A stretch of 64,000 nucleotides of DNA from Candidatus Sulfopaludibacter sp. SbA3. GTDB taxonomy: Bacteria > Acidobacteriota > Terriglobia > Bryobacterales > Bryobacteraceae. This document shows, piece after piece, positions 36,249-45,347 of the stretch. Position 1 is the stretch's first letter; the number at the start of each line of letters is the position of its first letter. The notes under the pieces are model-generated. The model had not been told where the DNA came from and ran no database searches. It saw nothing but the letters and a program-made list of their open reading frames with translations. Position numbers and translations under genes: made by a program. The stretch lies in contig CAMDCN010000003.1 of the NCBI GenBank assembly GCA_945890485.1, positions 310,001 through 374,000 on the forward strand, written 5' to 3'.

Positions 36249-37073
36249 ATGGTCAGCGGATTCCAGCGAATGGCCGAACTGTTGTTGGCGCTGGTGTTCT
36301 CCACTGCGGTGTGGGCACAGGCTCCGGCGAGCAGCAATGCGCCATTTTATACTTCGGCCAGCGTGGTGGATGCGGCGACCAATCTGCCCGGCGCGGTGGC
36401 GCCGAATGGTCTCGTTTCGCTCTATGGAACGAAGCTGGCGTATTCCACCCGGGCGCTGCAAACGCAGGATTTGATTGCGGACGCGTTGCCGACGGCGCTG
36501 GCCGGGACCGGGGTGCGGGTGGTGATCAGCGCGATTGCCGTTCCGATCCTGTTTGTCTCGCCGCAGCAGGTGAATTTCCTGATCCCGCCGATCCTGCGGC
36601 CCGGACGGTACAAGCTTCAATTGACCCGCGATGGTTGGAGCGGCCCGGAGGTGGACCTGGAGGTGGCCGACGTGGCGCCAGGAACGTTCGTAATGGAGTC
36701 GCGGTTCGTGATCGCGACACATGCTGACGGTACCTTGATCGACGCGGAGGCGCCAGCGCGGCCGGGAGAGATCGTGATCGTTTATGCCAGTGGGTTGGGC
36801 CAGACGACGCCGCGGCTGGCAAATTTGAACATTCCGCGGGGGGCGGCGCAGATTGAGCGGCGGAGCCAGTTTCGGGTGCTGTTGAACGAGGCGGAGGTGG
36901 AGCCGTCGGGAATCCTCTATGCCGGGGTAACGCCTGGATTTGCGGGGCTCTATCAGATTAATCTGAGGCTTCCCGAGCACTTGCAGGGGAATCCAGAGCT
37001 ACGCCTCGGTATCGGGGAGCGACTCAGTCCAAGCGGACTGCTGCTGCACGCTCAGGCGGCAGCGCTACAATAG
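36249..37073 (+). CDS. Secreted TIGR03437-domain protein, short form
   Basis: 274 residues from ATG at 36249 (MVSGFQRMAELLLALVFSTAVWA), which keeps a positive n-region before the signal helix; ATG at 36270 is possible. After a short linker nearly the whole protein is the Solibacter-type C-terminal sandwich: VVDAATNLPGAVAPNGLVSLYG, ILFVSPQQVNFLIPP, EIVIVYASGLGQTTP, GILYAGVTPGFAGLYQINLRLP. There is no cysteine-histidine cluster, so this copy lacks the N-terminal domain of its two neighbours. It starts right at the end of an intrinsic terminator, so it needs its own promoter or read-through. Confidence 0.8.
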   Translation: MVSGFQRMAELLLALVFSTAVWAQAPASSNAPFYTSASVVDAATNLPGAVAPNGLVSLYGTKLAYSTRALQTQDLIADALPTALAGTGVRVVISAIAVPILFVSPQQVNFLIPPILRPGRYKLQLTRDGWSGPEVDLEVADVAPGTFVMESRFVIATHADGTLIDAEAPARPGEIVIVYASGLGQTTPRLANLNIPRGAAQIERRSQFRVLLNEAEVEPSGILYAGVTPGFAGLYQINLRLPEHLQGNPELRLGIGERLSPSGLLLHAQAAALQ

Positions 37074-37080
37074 TTCGCTG

Positions 37081-37500
37081 ATGAGCCCTCGCAATGTCCT
37101 GGCCGTGCTCCTGGTGGCTGGCGTATCGTTCTTCTCGATAGGAAAGTTCTTCCAGGAGATATCCGATTTTTATGTCCGGCGGCCGGAGGTGGATGGGGTG
37201 ACGCAGTTTACCTTCCGCTACGCCCCGGTCCGGGCGCTGCTGCCCGAGAAGGGCGTCATCGGATATATGACGGATCCTGCGGCAACGGCGGACGAGCTGA
37301 ACGCGACAGCGGAGCTTTACTTGGTGCAGTATGCGCTGGCGCCGGTGGTGGTCGTGAATTCCACGGATCAGCGGTACATTGTGACCAATTTTCATGTCAT
37401 GGTGACTACCGGTTCGATGGCCGATCAGGGCTTTAAGCTGGTGCGGGAGTTCGGCAACGGGGTGGCTGTGTTCGAGAATCAAAAGTGGGGGAAACGCTAG
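37081..37500 (+). CDS. Hypothetical protein with N-terminal membrane helix
   Basis: 139 residues starting MSPRNVLAVLLVAGVSFFSIG, a signal anchor or uncleaved helix. The rest is a small soluble domain (FTFRYAPVRALLPEKGVIGY, YIVTNFHVMVTTGSMADQGF, LVREFGNGVAVFENQ). This pattern (a short domain that ends with a 'lvref.ngvavf' strand) is also found next to membrane glycosyltransferases in related bacteria. It ends one codon before the 37501 start with no gap, so the two are translated together. No family name can be given. Confidence 0.7.
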   Translation: MSPRNVLAVLLVAGVSFFSIGKFFQEISDFYVRRPEVDGVTQFTFRYAPVRALLPEKGVIGYMTDPAATADELNATAELYLVQYALAPVVVVNSTDQRYIVTNFHVMVTTGSMADQGFKLVREFGNGVAVFENQKWGKR

Positions 37501-38874
37501 ATGGGCGGGTTGGGGGGATTGCTCTTTTGCGTTTTGGCCGGTTTCGGGGCGATGCGGGCGGCCTGGCCGGCGCCGCGGCATTGGAGCGCGCACGATCCGC
37601 TGCGACTAGCGATGGCCCCGGCCTTCGGCTTGGGGCTGCTGTCGCTCGTCTATTTTGCGGTTCGGACGGTGATGGGCGGCACAGGTGGCGTGGTGTTGGT
37701 GGCGTTCGCGACACTGGCCATGGGATTGGCGGGATTCGCTTGGTGGCGAGCGGCATCGGCGGAGGCAGAGAACCGGGAATGGGCGAAGGGCCCGACTTGG
37801 CTTTGGCTCGTGTTTGGGGCCGTCGCGGGGGTGGCGGCGTTTACCTTGACACTGATCTTGATCGCTTCGCCGCATGGCGAATGGGACGCGTGGTCCATTT
37901 GGAATCTGCGGGCACGTTTCCTGTTTCGCGCGACAGAGGCGGCGGCGCCGTTTGACCCGCTTTTAAATTGGTCGCATCCGGACTATCCGTTGCTCGTTCC
38001 GGCGTCGGTTGCCGGGTTGTGGACATGGAACGGAGGAGAGACGCAGTGGTTGGCCGCGGCAGTGGCCGTAGTGTTTTGGGCGAGCGCTGTGTTCGTGCCG
38101 GTTCTGGTGCTGGCGCGGTTGCGGGGTACGGCGATGGGGTTGACTGCAGGCTTGGCGTTGGCCGGCATGCCGCTATTGACGCGAAATGCGAGCGCCATGT
38201 ACGCGGACGTTGTGGTTGGCTATTTCTTTGTGGCCGCGATCGGGCTGGGATTGCTGGCGATTCAAACGCGGGCGGGACGCGGTGCGGCAATTTTGGCGGG
38301 CGTGGCCGCGGGAATGGCAGCTTGGTCTAAGAATGAAGGACTGCTGTTTTGCGGGATTTTCGTGGTGACATTTGTGGGGGTGGTGCGGAGCCGGGCGGAG
38401 TTGGCGGAGCGGATTCGCTTGGTTGTGCCGCTGGTCGTTGGAATGCTGTTGGTGTTAGCGTTCGTCGGTCATTTCAAGTATCATTTCGCGCCGGCGAATG
38501 ACTTGGTGGCGGTGGGGAAGAGTGCTTCTATGGGTGCGCGGCTGCTCGATTTTTCCCGTTACTCGGTGACGTTTTGGGGCATTGCGGAAGGGATTTTGAC
38601 ATTCGGGGATTGGTTGGTGCCGCCGGTCATCGTATTCGGGGTTTGGCTGGCTTTGCAAGGGATCCGGAAGGTCGACAGTGGGAGCGTCGTGTGGCCGTTT
38701 CTCGTGGCCGGTTTGCAACTCGTGGGCTATCTTGTGGTGTATGTCATAGGGTCGGACCGGTTGGAGTGGCAGTTGGAGACCTCGGCGGAACGGCTGTTGC
38801 TGCAGATCTGGCCAGCTGCGATCTTTGGTTTGTTGTATCTGGCTAAGGATTCGGCTGCAACGGAAAAGCGGTAA
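37501..38874 (+). CDS. GT39/PMT-like polytopic membrane glycosyltransferase, putative
   Basis: 457 residues with about eleven hydrophobic helices. The first large loop contains WDAWSIWNLRARFLF and then NWSHPDYPLLVPAS, a layout frequent in GT-C-type (GT39/PMT-like) transferases in which acidic residues of the first loop bind lipid-linked sugar. A second conserved stretch is MYADVVVGYFFVAAIG...AAWSKNEGLLF. The predicted reaction is transfer of a sugar from a polyprenyl carrier on the periplasmic face of the inner membrane; donor and acceptor are unknown. It abuts the 37081 gene directly. Confidence in a membrane GT is moderate. Confidence 0.7.
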   Translation: MGGLGGLLFCVLAGFGAMRAAWPAPRHWSAHDPLRLAMAPAFGLGLLSLVYFAVRTVMGGTGGVVLVAFATLAMGLAGFAWWRAASAEAENREWAKGPTWLWLVFGAVAGVAAFTLTLILIASPHGEWDAWSIWNLRARFLFRATEAAAPFDPLLNWSHPDYPLLVPASVAGLWTWNGGETQWLAAAVAVVFWASAVFVPVLVLARLRGTAMGLTAGLALAGMPLLTRNASAMYADVVVGYFFVAAIGLGLLAIQTRAGRGAAILAGVAAGMAAWSKNEGLLFCGIFVVTFVGVVRSRAELAERIRLVVPLVVGMLLVLAFVGHFKYHFAPANDLVAVGKSASMGARLLDFSRYSVTFWGIAEGILTFGDWLVPPVIVFGVWLALQGIRKVDSGSVVWPFLVAGLQLVGYLVVYVIGSDRLEWQLETSAERLLLQIWPAAIFGLLYLAKDSAATEKR

Positions 38875-38902
38875 GGGCCGTAGAATAGGAAAAGGAGTTC
38901 CT

Positions 38903-39670
38903 ATGCTACGGTTCACTGCGTTCGTTCTGGCGTTGGGTTCATTTCCGCTGATGGCCGAGGGGCCGGCGCCTTATTTAGTGGATGCAGGGACGAAGATTCC
39001 GCTCGTGATGATCAATAGCGTCTCGACGCGGCACGCGGCGGAAGGGGATCGGCTATATTTGGAAACCTCCTTTCCGATTTTGGCGAACGGCAAGATTGTG
39101 ATCCCTCCGGGCAGTTATGTGGCCGGGACGATTACATCGGCCAAGCGAGGTGGCCGCGTGAAAGGGAAAGCGGAGCTGTTTCTGCGCTTCGATTCGTTGA
39201 CGTTGCCGAACGGGGTGACTCGGGATTTTCGAGCGCGGGTCGGCGGCATCGATGGGCGTTCCTCGCAGCAACTCGACCGGAGCGAAGGAAAAATTACAGC
39301 AGAAGCGACCAAGGGTACTGACGCGCGGACGGTGGGTGAGGGCGCGGCCGGTGGCGCGTCGATTGGTGTGATCGCGGGGAGTGTTTCGGGGCGTCCGGGG
39401 ATGGGCGCGGGCATTGGAGCTGCGGCGGGAGCTGCGGCGGGGTTAATGGGAGTGATGTTGACGCGTGGCCAAGACGTAGTTTTGGCCCGGGGGACAACGG
39501 TGGAGATGGTATTGGATCGGAATCTGGAGTTCACGGCGGCGGAGTTGGATTTTTCGCAATCCGGGGCGGCGCGGCGTCCGATCGAGGGCGATGGGGCGAT
39601 GCCCACGGGTGGCCGGAAGGGCTCGGTGTTGCCTGGGCGGCGGGGCGGATTGGGGCGGATTAATCCGTAA
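38903..39670 (+). CDS. TrbI/VirB10-like envelope protein with glycine zipper
   Basis: 255 residues from ATG at 38903 with AAGGAG in front; signal peptide MLRFTAFVLALGSFPLMA. Residues about 25-110 resemble the beta-barrel of TrbI/VirB10-type proteins (DAGTKIPLVMINSVSTRHAA, FPILANGKIVIPPGSYVAG, GGRVKGKAELFLRFDSL). Residues about 150-195 are Gly/Ala-rich with a small-xxx-small pattern (GAAGGASIGVIAGSVSGR, GAGIGAAAGAAAGLMG), like a membrane-inserting glycine zipper. There are no other conjugation genes here, so a role in the envelope rather than in type IV secretion is likely. TAAGGTTTCTACCTTA straddles the stop codon as an inverted repeat. Confidence 0.65.
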   Translation: MLRFTAFVLALGSFPLMAEGPAPYLVDAGTKIPLVMINSVSTRHAAEGDRLYLETSFPILANGKIVIPPGSYVAGTITSAKRGGRVKGKAELFLRFDSLTLPNGVTRDFRARVGGIDGRSSQQLDRSEGKITAEATKGTDARTVGEGAAGGASIGVIAGSVSGRPGMGAGIGAAAGAAAGLMGVMLTRGQDVVLARGTTVEMVLDRNLEFTAAELDFSQSGAARRPIEGDGAMPTGGRKGSVLPGRRGGLGRINP

Positions 39671-39818
39671 GGTTTCTACCTTAGGCTCTCCCTGGAGGCC
39701 TAGTCCTTTCGCTCTAACCGGTTGGAAATAAGCAGGTATTGCAACTTCAGTACCAGCTTTTTTGAACCTTCTACTCTATTCTCCTAAGGGCCTATCGTCG
39801 ATAGATACTTAGGAAGCC

Positions 39819-42482
39819 ATGGATTTAGGTGCCTTAGAACTACAGATCTTCGTGAGCCTGGTAGTGGTATTGGGGTCGGCGTTTGTCGCGCTGATCTGCG
39901 ACTATTTGAAGGGCAACAACGAACAGTTGCGGGAGCGCAACATTGAACTTCGGGTGCGGACGGAGGAGCGAGAGCGTTTTGCGATTCTCAACCCGTCGGC
40001 ATGGCTTTCGCAGTTCCGGGGTAGCCCGGCTCCTGTAGCAAAGGCCGCCGAAGCTGAGGCGGCGCCAGTGGCAGCCGAGAGCGTGATGCAGTCGCATGCG
40101 ACTGTCGAGGGCTTGGCGCAAGTGGCTGAGCGGGAGGCGAGCTTAGCGAGCCGCGCCGATGTGGGTGGGGACGAGGTCGCGGATGTTCCTTCCGTGGCTG
40201 GATTCGATGTCTCCGAGCGCCGCAGATCGCGGCGGAAGCGCGGTTTGGCGGGTGCGACGCCCGGTGCCGCGCCCGGAGAAAACTCCTACGACTGGGTCCG
40301 CCCGGAAGTGATGGCGCGTGTCGCTCGCCGGGCGGGTGGCGGCCAGAGACATTCTGAAGAAGAGACGGTGGAAGTGGTGGCGGAGGCTGAATCGGCCGTA
40401 CCCCTGTTGGCCGCTCCCGTCGAAGCCGCAAATCCCATGACGGTTTCTCTTCCGGAGCCTTCCCTCCCCGCCGAGTTCGCCCCGACTGGACGACAGACGG
40501 AAATGGAGCAGGTCGCTCAATCGCAGACCCGGCCTACTTCGACTCCTCCGGTAATCATGTTGCGGCCTCTGCCGGCGATGAAGCTGGCTGATGAATTGCA
40601 GCGTATTGCGGAGACGGCGCAGGTTGCGCAGGCGTCGTTTACGAGTCAGCTGCTTGAGGATGTGATTGCTGCAAGCGCCGCAAAGCCGGCTGGTCTTGCC
40701 GAGCCTTCCGCGATCTCGTCCATTGCGGTGGTGGAGGAGAGTGTTGCGTCGGAGATCGCGCAACCGGTTGAGGTTGTTGCGGCCGCGGTGTCATCGTTCG
40801 CCGACAGCGGAGTGGATGCTGCCTCTTCCTCGCCCGACCGTAGCGGATGGATGGGGGAGAGAGCACCTGTGGTTCTTTCCGAGACGCTGGGCGGAGCGGA
40901 AAGCACCGTAGCCGGTCCACCGGCGGTTGCCGAATTCGCTAGTGAAGGGACGGAAGCCGCCTATGCATTTGCTTCAGTTGAGGAGGTTGCCGAGTTGGTT
41001 GCGGCTCCTCCTGAAGCTTCTGAGCATCTCCTGCAAGAGCCCGAGATCGCCTTCGCATTTGCTTCCAGCGAGGATGCTGCTGAGTTGTTGGAAGCTCCGC
41101 CGGTTGTTTCTGAAACTTTAGTGGAAGAACCGGAAACGGCCTATGCCTTTGCCTCGATTGAGGATGCATCTGAACTGGCGGAAGCTCCGCCGGTAGTGCC
41201 TGAGTACGTCGCTGAAGAGACGGAAATGGCATATGCGTTTGCCGCCATCGAGGAGGCCACTGGGTTAGCTGAGGCCCCGCCGGTTGTTTCTGAAACTTTA
41301 GTGGAAGAACCGGAAAAGGCTTATACCTTTGCCTCGATTGAGGATGCATCTGAACTGGTGGAAGCTCCGCCAGTTGTGTCCGAGTACGTCGCTGAAGAGC
41401 CGGAAACGGCCTATGCGTTTGCCGCCATCGAGGCCGCCGCTGAACTCACGGAAGTTCCGCCGGTCGTGTCTGAGTACGAGGCGGAAGAGCCGGAAACGGC
41501 CTATGCATTCGCCGCCATCGAAGACGCCGTTGGATCGGTCGGGGCTCCGCCAGTTGTGTCTGAGTATCTGGCTGAAGAGCCGGAGACGGCCTATGCCTTC
41601 GAGGTGCCGGAGTATTCCAACTCGGCCCTATCCGAAGTCCTGATGGCGCCGGAAGTTGCCGTGCCGGAACCTCCTCCTTTTGTCGAGGAGTTGCCGTTCC
41701 CGATTCTGGCTGCCGCCGCAAGCGCAGAGCCCTCAATCGTGGAGGAGCCGGCCGCCGCGTTCGCAAGCGCCTACCCAACCTACGACTCACTGCCTCCAGT
41801 GGTTGAGACGCCTGCTTATGATTGGTCGGGCGCCGAGTTTGCTCCGCTCCCGGAGACCGTTTTTGCCTCCGAGGCATTCGCCGCGGAAACGTATTCGGAC
41901 CTCCCCGTGCCGGAGACGGTTTCGAGTACCCAATTGCCCGTCCTGCCGATGTTGGCGGCCGAGCCCGAGGAACCAGTGGCGACATCAATGTCGAGCTTGT
42001 CCGAGTTGCTTCTGCCCACGGGAATGCAAGATGTTGCCACCTACCGGCGTCTGCTGGAAATGCCGAACCCGATGAGCGGAATCGTGATCACCATCAGCAT
42101 CAGCGAATTCAACCGGCTCTGCACTGCCGTGGGTGAAAAAGATCTGCCTTCGCTTCTTGATTCGGTTGAGGTGTTGATGTCGTCAATCGTCCGGGATGGG
42201 GATTTTGGCGTAAAGCTCGCGGCAGACCAGTGGGTCTTTGTCTACCGCATCGATGACAATGGCTTCTCGCAGCGGCGGGTGGCGGGATTGTCCGAAAAAC
42301 TGTGGGATTTCCAGCTTCGCCATCTCGGCCTGAGCAATATCAGCTTCAACTGGGCTGCTGTGAACGTCCACGCCGAACGGCTAAGTGACGCCGTTGCCGC
42401 GGCAGTAGAGCGGATGGAAGCCTCCCGCCGGGGAACGAAAAAGTCCGGGACGGAACGGGCACGGCTGGTGGTGAATGGCTAA
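39819..42482 (+). CDS. Membrane-anchored acidic repeat protein with degenerate GGDEF-like C-terminal domain
   Basis: 887 residues. A single N-terminal membrane helix (IFVSLVVVLGSAFVALICDY, about 8-27) is followed by a charged coiled segment (NNEQLRERNIELRVRTEERE). About 340 residues of acidic, Ala/Pro-rich sequence come next, then eight 30-residue repeats (379-594) built on EEPETAYAFA.IEDA and APPVVSEY. The C-terminal domain (about 750-887) has the strand-helix order of a diguanylate cyclase: GIVITISISEFNRLC, LLDSVEVLMSSIVRDGDFG, LAADQWVFVYR, RHLGLSNISFNWAAVN. The GGDEF position reads AADQW, so cyclase activity is not expected. It may bind c-di-GMP or a partner, or act as a scaffold; this is inference. 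Confidence 0.75.
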   Translation: MDLGALELQIFVSLVVVLGSAFVALICDYLKGNNEQLRERNIELRVRTEERERFAILNPSAWLSQFRGSPAPVAKAAEAEAAPVAAESVMQSHATVEGLAQVAEREASLASRADVGGDEVADVPSVAGFDVSERRRSRRKRGLAGATPGAAPGENSYDWVRPEVMARVARRAGGGQRHSEEETVEVVAEAESAVPLLAAPVEAANPMTVSLPEPSLPAEFAPTGRQTEMEQVAQSQTRPTSTPPVIMLRPLPAMKLADELQRIAETAQVAQASFTSQLLEDVIAASAAKPAGLAEPSAISSIAVVEESVASEIAQPVEVVAAAVSSFADSGVDAASSSPDRSGWMGERAPVVLSETLGGAESTVAGPPAVAEFASEGTEAAYAFASVEEVAELVAAPPEASEHLLQEPEIAFAFASSEDAAELLEAPPVVSETLVEEPETAYAFASIEDASELAEAPPVVPEYVAEETEMAYAFAAIEEATGLAEAPPVVSETLVEEPEKAYTFASIEDASELVEAPPVVSEYVAEEPETAYAFAAIEAAAELTEVPPVVSEYEAEEPETAYAFAAIEDAVGSVGAPPVVSEYLAEEPETAYAFEVPEYSNSALSEVLMAPEVAVPEPPPFVEELPFPILAAAASAEPSIVEEPAAAFASAYPTYDSLPPVVETPAYDWSGAEFAPLPETVFASEAFAAETYSDLPVPETVSSTQLPVLPMLAAEPEEPVATSMSSLSELLLPTGMQDVATYRRLLEMPNPMSGIVITISISEFNRLCTAVGEKDLPSLLDSVEVLMSSIVRDGDFGVKLAADQWVFVYRIDDNGFSQRRVAGLSEKLWDFQLRHLGLSNISFNWAAVNVHAERLSDAVAAAVERMEASRRGTKKSGTERARLVVNG
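40953..41600 (+). repeat. Tandem 90-bp coding repeat, about seven units
   Basis: The triplets coding for E-T-A-Y-A-F recur with exact 90-bp spacing at tyrosine codons 40962, 41052, 41142 and so on to 41592 (eight anchors, the last unit incomplete; the 41052 unit has Phe in place of Tyr). Alternate copies are most alike (SETLVEEPE versus SEYVAEE-type units), so a 180-bp higher-order unit seems to have been duplicated. All copies are in frame and encode 30-residue protein repeats. Confidence 0.85.
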
Positions 42483-42486
42483 CGGA

Positions 42487-45273
42487 CTACTTTCGCAACT
42501 CCCCTTCAATCGCTTCAAGTTCCCGCCCGGCTTCGGCCCATTTCCCTTGGGCCGCTAGCTGGCGGTAACGGTCCATACGCTGGCGTAGGGACCTCAGGCG
42601 GGATTGCGGGTCGTTCAGATCAGCGGAGGCGGGCTTGGAGCCGGTGGTCGATTCTACGCTGGCGCTAACCTGCTGCGGCATGGGGGTTGATGCGCCGAGT
42701 TCAGCCAGCGCTTGCTCGTAGGTGTCTGTATAGATCAGCCGATTGCCTACAGCGACAACCACTTTCTTCAACTGCGGCATGCGGGCTTGGCTAGCCTGCA
42801 AATAGAACGGCTGGGCGAAGAAGAATTTGTTGTCGATCGGGAGGACGGTCATCTGGCCTCGGAGCACGCGGGAGCCTTGTTGATTCCAAAGACTAAGATC
42901 TTTCGAGATGTTCTGATCCTGGTTGATGCGGGACTCAATCTGCATGGGCCCGTAGTAGAGCTGCTCCTTCGGCAACTCCAGGAAAACGAGTTCGCCGAGG
43001 CGATCGCCGTCACTGCGACCGATCATCATTCCGATCAGATTGTCTTTGCCGCGCGGGGTGAAGGGCAGCATCAAAAGAAACTCGGGCTCGGCCGCTTCGT
43101 CTCCAGGGACATCCGCGATGACATAGGTCGGAGTCATATTGGACTTGCCGGTAGCCGTGTCCTGGGTGAACCCGTCCGGACTGGCAACCCTTCCGGGTGT
43201 GCCACCTTGCCGATTGGCGATGTCCCAGACGTCGACTTTGTTGTAGAACGCCTCAGCATCCTGCATATGAAAGGCCAGATGAATTTCGGCCTGGATGCGG
43301 AAGAGCCATTCGGGGTAGCGGGCATGTTCGCGAAGTTCGGCGGGCATCTCTGCCGCGGGCTTTAGAAGCTTCGGATAGAGCTGACCCCAAGCAAGAATAA
43401 TCGGGTCCTTGTCGTCGAAGACATAGAGGTTGGTTTCGCCGCTGTAGGCGTCGATGGTCGCTTTGACGGCGTTGCGCACATAGTTGACGCGGCCGGCGGC
43501 CCTGGTTCGAATTGGATACGAGTACGGATGAGAGCTGGAGGTCGTGTAACCGTCAACCATCCAAACCAGGCGGCCTTCCTTTGTGAGGACGAGATAGGGA
43601 TCTTCGTCCCAGGTCAGGAAGCCGGCCAAGGTTTCGAGACGCGCTCCGACGCGGCGGTGGATCATCATCCTGCTTTCGGCTTGAAGTGAGCCGGTCAGGA
43701 CAATGTTGGGGTCGGTGTAGGCGATGGCCGCGACCAAGCGCATGGCAAACGAACCAATCGGAAAGCCGCCCGGGCCATCGTAATGGTTGTGGACGTTGTC
43801 AGAGCCGGAGGGATAGTTGAATTCGGGCTGCGCGGTGCGGACGAAAACGGGCTCGTGGGCGACCTCGCCGTAATAGATCTCCGGGCGACTGAGCTTCATG
43901 CCGGGAACGGTCACCTTGGGCGGGGCGTCTTGAATGAATAGGTTGGGGAGCCCGTCGGCCGTAATTTTGTTGGCATCGGCTGCTACTATCCCGTAGCCGT
44001 GGGTGTAGACGACGTGGCTATTGGGCCATCGATTCCGGGCTTCACCGAGTTGCTGGATATCCAGTTCCCGTGGCGTCAACATGACCTGTTGCAGTTTCCC
44101 GTTGAGTCGATAGCGATCCACGTCGGTGTCGACGTAGCTATAAGGCCGGAGCGGCTGAATCTGGCTCACGGTATCGTGGAATGCCTGCCAATCCCAGAGA
44201 CGAACATTGTTCAGCAGGTCGCGGTACTTATTGGCATCCAGGGCAGTATCCAGATTCGCCTTGAAAAGCTTGGGCTTGGCGGAGCCTTTCAATTGGTAGG
44301 CCTCGCGGGTGGCGTCCATGTGGTGTTGGATAAATGGCCGTTGCAGGGTCAACTCGTTCGGCTTGACGTAGACGGAGTTGACGATGCCGGGCACGATGCT
44401 TTGAATGGGGAGGACGATGAGGGCAGCAAGGGCGGTCTTACCGCGGCCAATGGCGACAAGGCCGGCGGCTGCCAGGGTGGCGCCAACGAGCAGCCAGTTG
44501 AGTGGGATGCGGACGTTTGCGGCAATATAGTCGACGCCCGTCATGAAGGTATGGTCCTCATAGGCGAGGTCGTAGCGGTTAAGGAAGAACTGGGCGGCCA
44601 GGGCGATCAGGGTCAGCGCGCCGAGGACGCGGGTGCCAGAGCCGCCGCTGCGGAGATTTTGCCAGTCCAGTTCAAACTGACCAGGGGCGACCGTGCGGAA
44701 CAGGGAATGCGCCGACCACGCCTGGCTGACGGCGAAATGAACGAGGGTAGCGACTGCGAGGGTGGCAACCGTGAACGAAGCCAGCGATTCAAAGAACGGC
44801 AACTCGAAGAAATAGAAGGCCAGTGGTTTGCCGAAGAACGGGTCGGTAGTGACGATCGGGGCGGCTGACTGCATGTTGGCGAAGTAGCGAGCCGCATCCC
44901 AACTGGAGAAGCCAACAGCGGCCAGAATCCAGCCCAAAATGAGGGCGCCCAGGGTGGCGAGTTTGGCGTAGTGGGGATGGTGGCGAAGGGCGGTGCCGGC
45001 AGCCTTCATGCCGCGGGCGTTGGCGATCCAGAGTACGACGAAAGCGATCAGACCGGCGGCAAGCCGCGGGCCGGTCTGATAGTAGAATTGCGCCCACCAT
45101 GCATCGGTTTGCCCAACTTCGGCCCACCACTCATAGTCGATGATTGTCTTGCAGATCGCGGTGGCGCTAAACAGGACGAGCAGCAGGATGGCAAGGAGCG
45201 TGCCTTTCCCCCACCCCGTGCCGCGCGACCGGCCCCGAAATGCGTCTTCGATATCGATCGTGGAGTTCGCCAT
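42487..45273 (-). CDS. UPF0182 family membrane protein
   Basis: 928 residues of the COG1615/UPF0182 family. Seven or so membrane helices lie in the first 320 residues (GTLLAILLLVLFSATAICKT, GLIAFVVLWIAN, LGALILGWILAAVGF). A large soluble part follows with the family's LNNVRLWDWQAFHDTVSQIQ, PYSYVDTDVDRYRLNG and VDGYTTSSSHPYSYP segments. The C-terminal ~40 residues are charged and helical (RLRSLRQRMDRYRQLAAQGK). Function is unknown throughout the family. It lies only four bases from the stop of the convergent repeat protein, and 74 bases downstream of the 45761 gene on the same strand. Confidence 0.93.
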   Translation of the reverse strand: MANSTIDIEDAFRGRSRGTGWGKGTLLAILLLVLFSATAICKTIIDYEWWAEVGQTDAWWAQFYYQTGPRLAAGLIAFVVLWIANARGMKAAGTALRHHPHYAKLATLGALILGWILAAVGFSSWDAARYFANMQSAAPIVTTDPFFGKPLAFYFFELPFFESLASFTVATLAVATLVHFAVSQAWSAHSLFRTVAPGQFELDWQNLRSGGSGTRVLGALTLIALAAQFFLNRYDLAYEDHTFMTGVDYIAANVRIPLNWLLVGATLAAAGLVAIGRGKTALAALIVLPIQSIVPGIVNSVYVKPNELTLQRPFIQHHMDATREAYQLKGSAKPKLFKANLDTALDANKYRDLLNNVRLWDWQAFHDTVSQIQPLRPYSYVDTDVDRYRLNGKLQQVMLTPRELDIQQLGEARNRWPNSHVVYTHGYGIVAADANKITADGLPNLFIQDAPPKVTVPGMKLSRPEIYYGEVAHEPVFVRTAQPEFNYPSGSDNVHNHYDGPGGFPIGSFAMRLVAAIAYTDPNIVLTGSLQAESRMMIHRRVGARLETLAGFLTWDEDPYLVLTKEGRLVWMVDGYTTSSSHPYSYPIRTRAAGRVNYVRNAVKATIDAYSGETNLYVFDDKDPIILAWGQLYPKLLKPAAEMPAELREHARYPEWLFRIQAEIHLAFHMQDAEAFYNKVDVWDIANRQGGTPGRVASPDGFTQDTATGKSNMTPTYVIADVPGDEAAEPEFLLMLPFTPRGKDNLIGMMIGRSDGDRLGELVFLELPKEQLYYGPMQIESRINQDQNISKDLSLWNQQGSRVLRGQMTVLPIDNKFFFAQPFYLQASQARMPQLKKVVVAVGNRLIYTDTYEQALAELGASTPMPQQVSASVESTTGSKPASADLNDPQSRLRSLRQRMDRYRQLAAQGKWAEAGRELEAIEGELRK

Positions 45274-45347
45274 AGAGTTACAGCTTCAGTGTAGGCTCTT
45301 TGGCGAATCGGAATCAGCGTCTGGGGCGGACCAGCCGATCGATTCGT

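Noticed and set aside
40953-41600. Regular 90-bp repeats considered as a CRISPR array
   Set aside because: Repeats are contiguous, diverged and in one reading frame, with no unique spacers and no cas genes.
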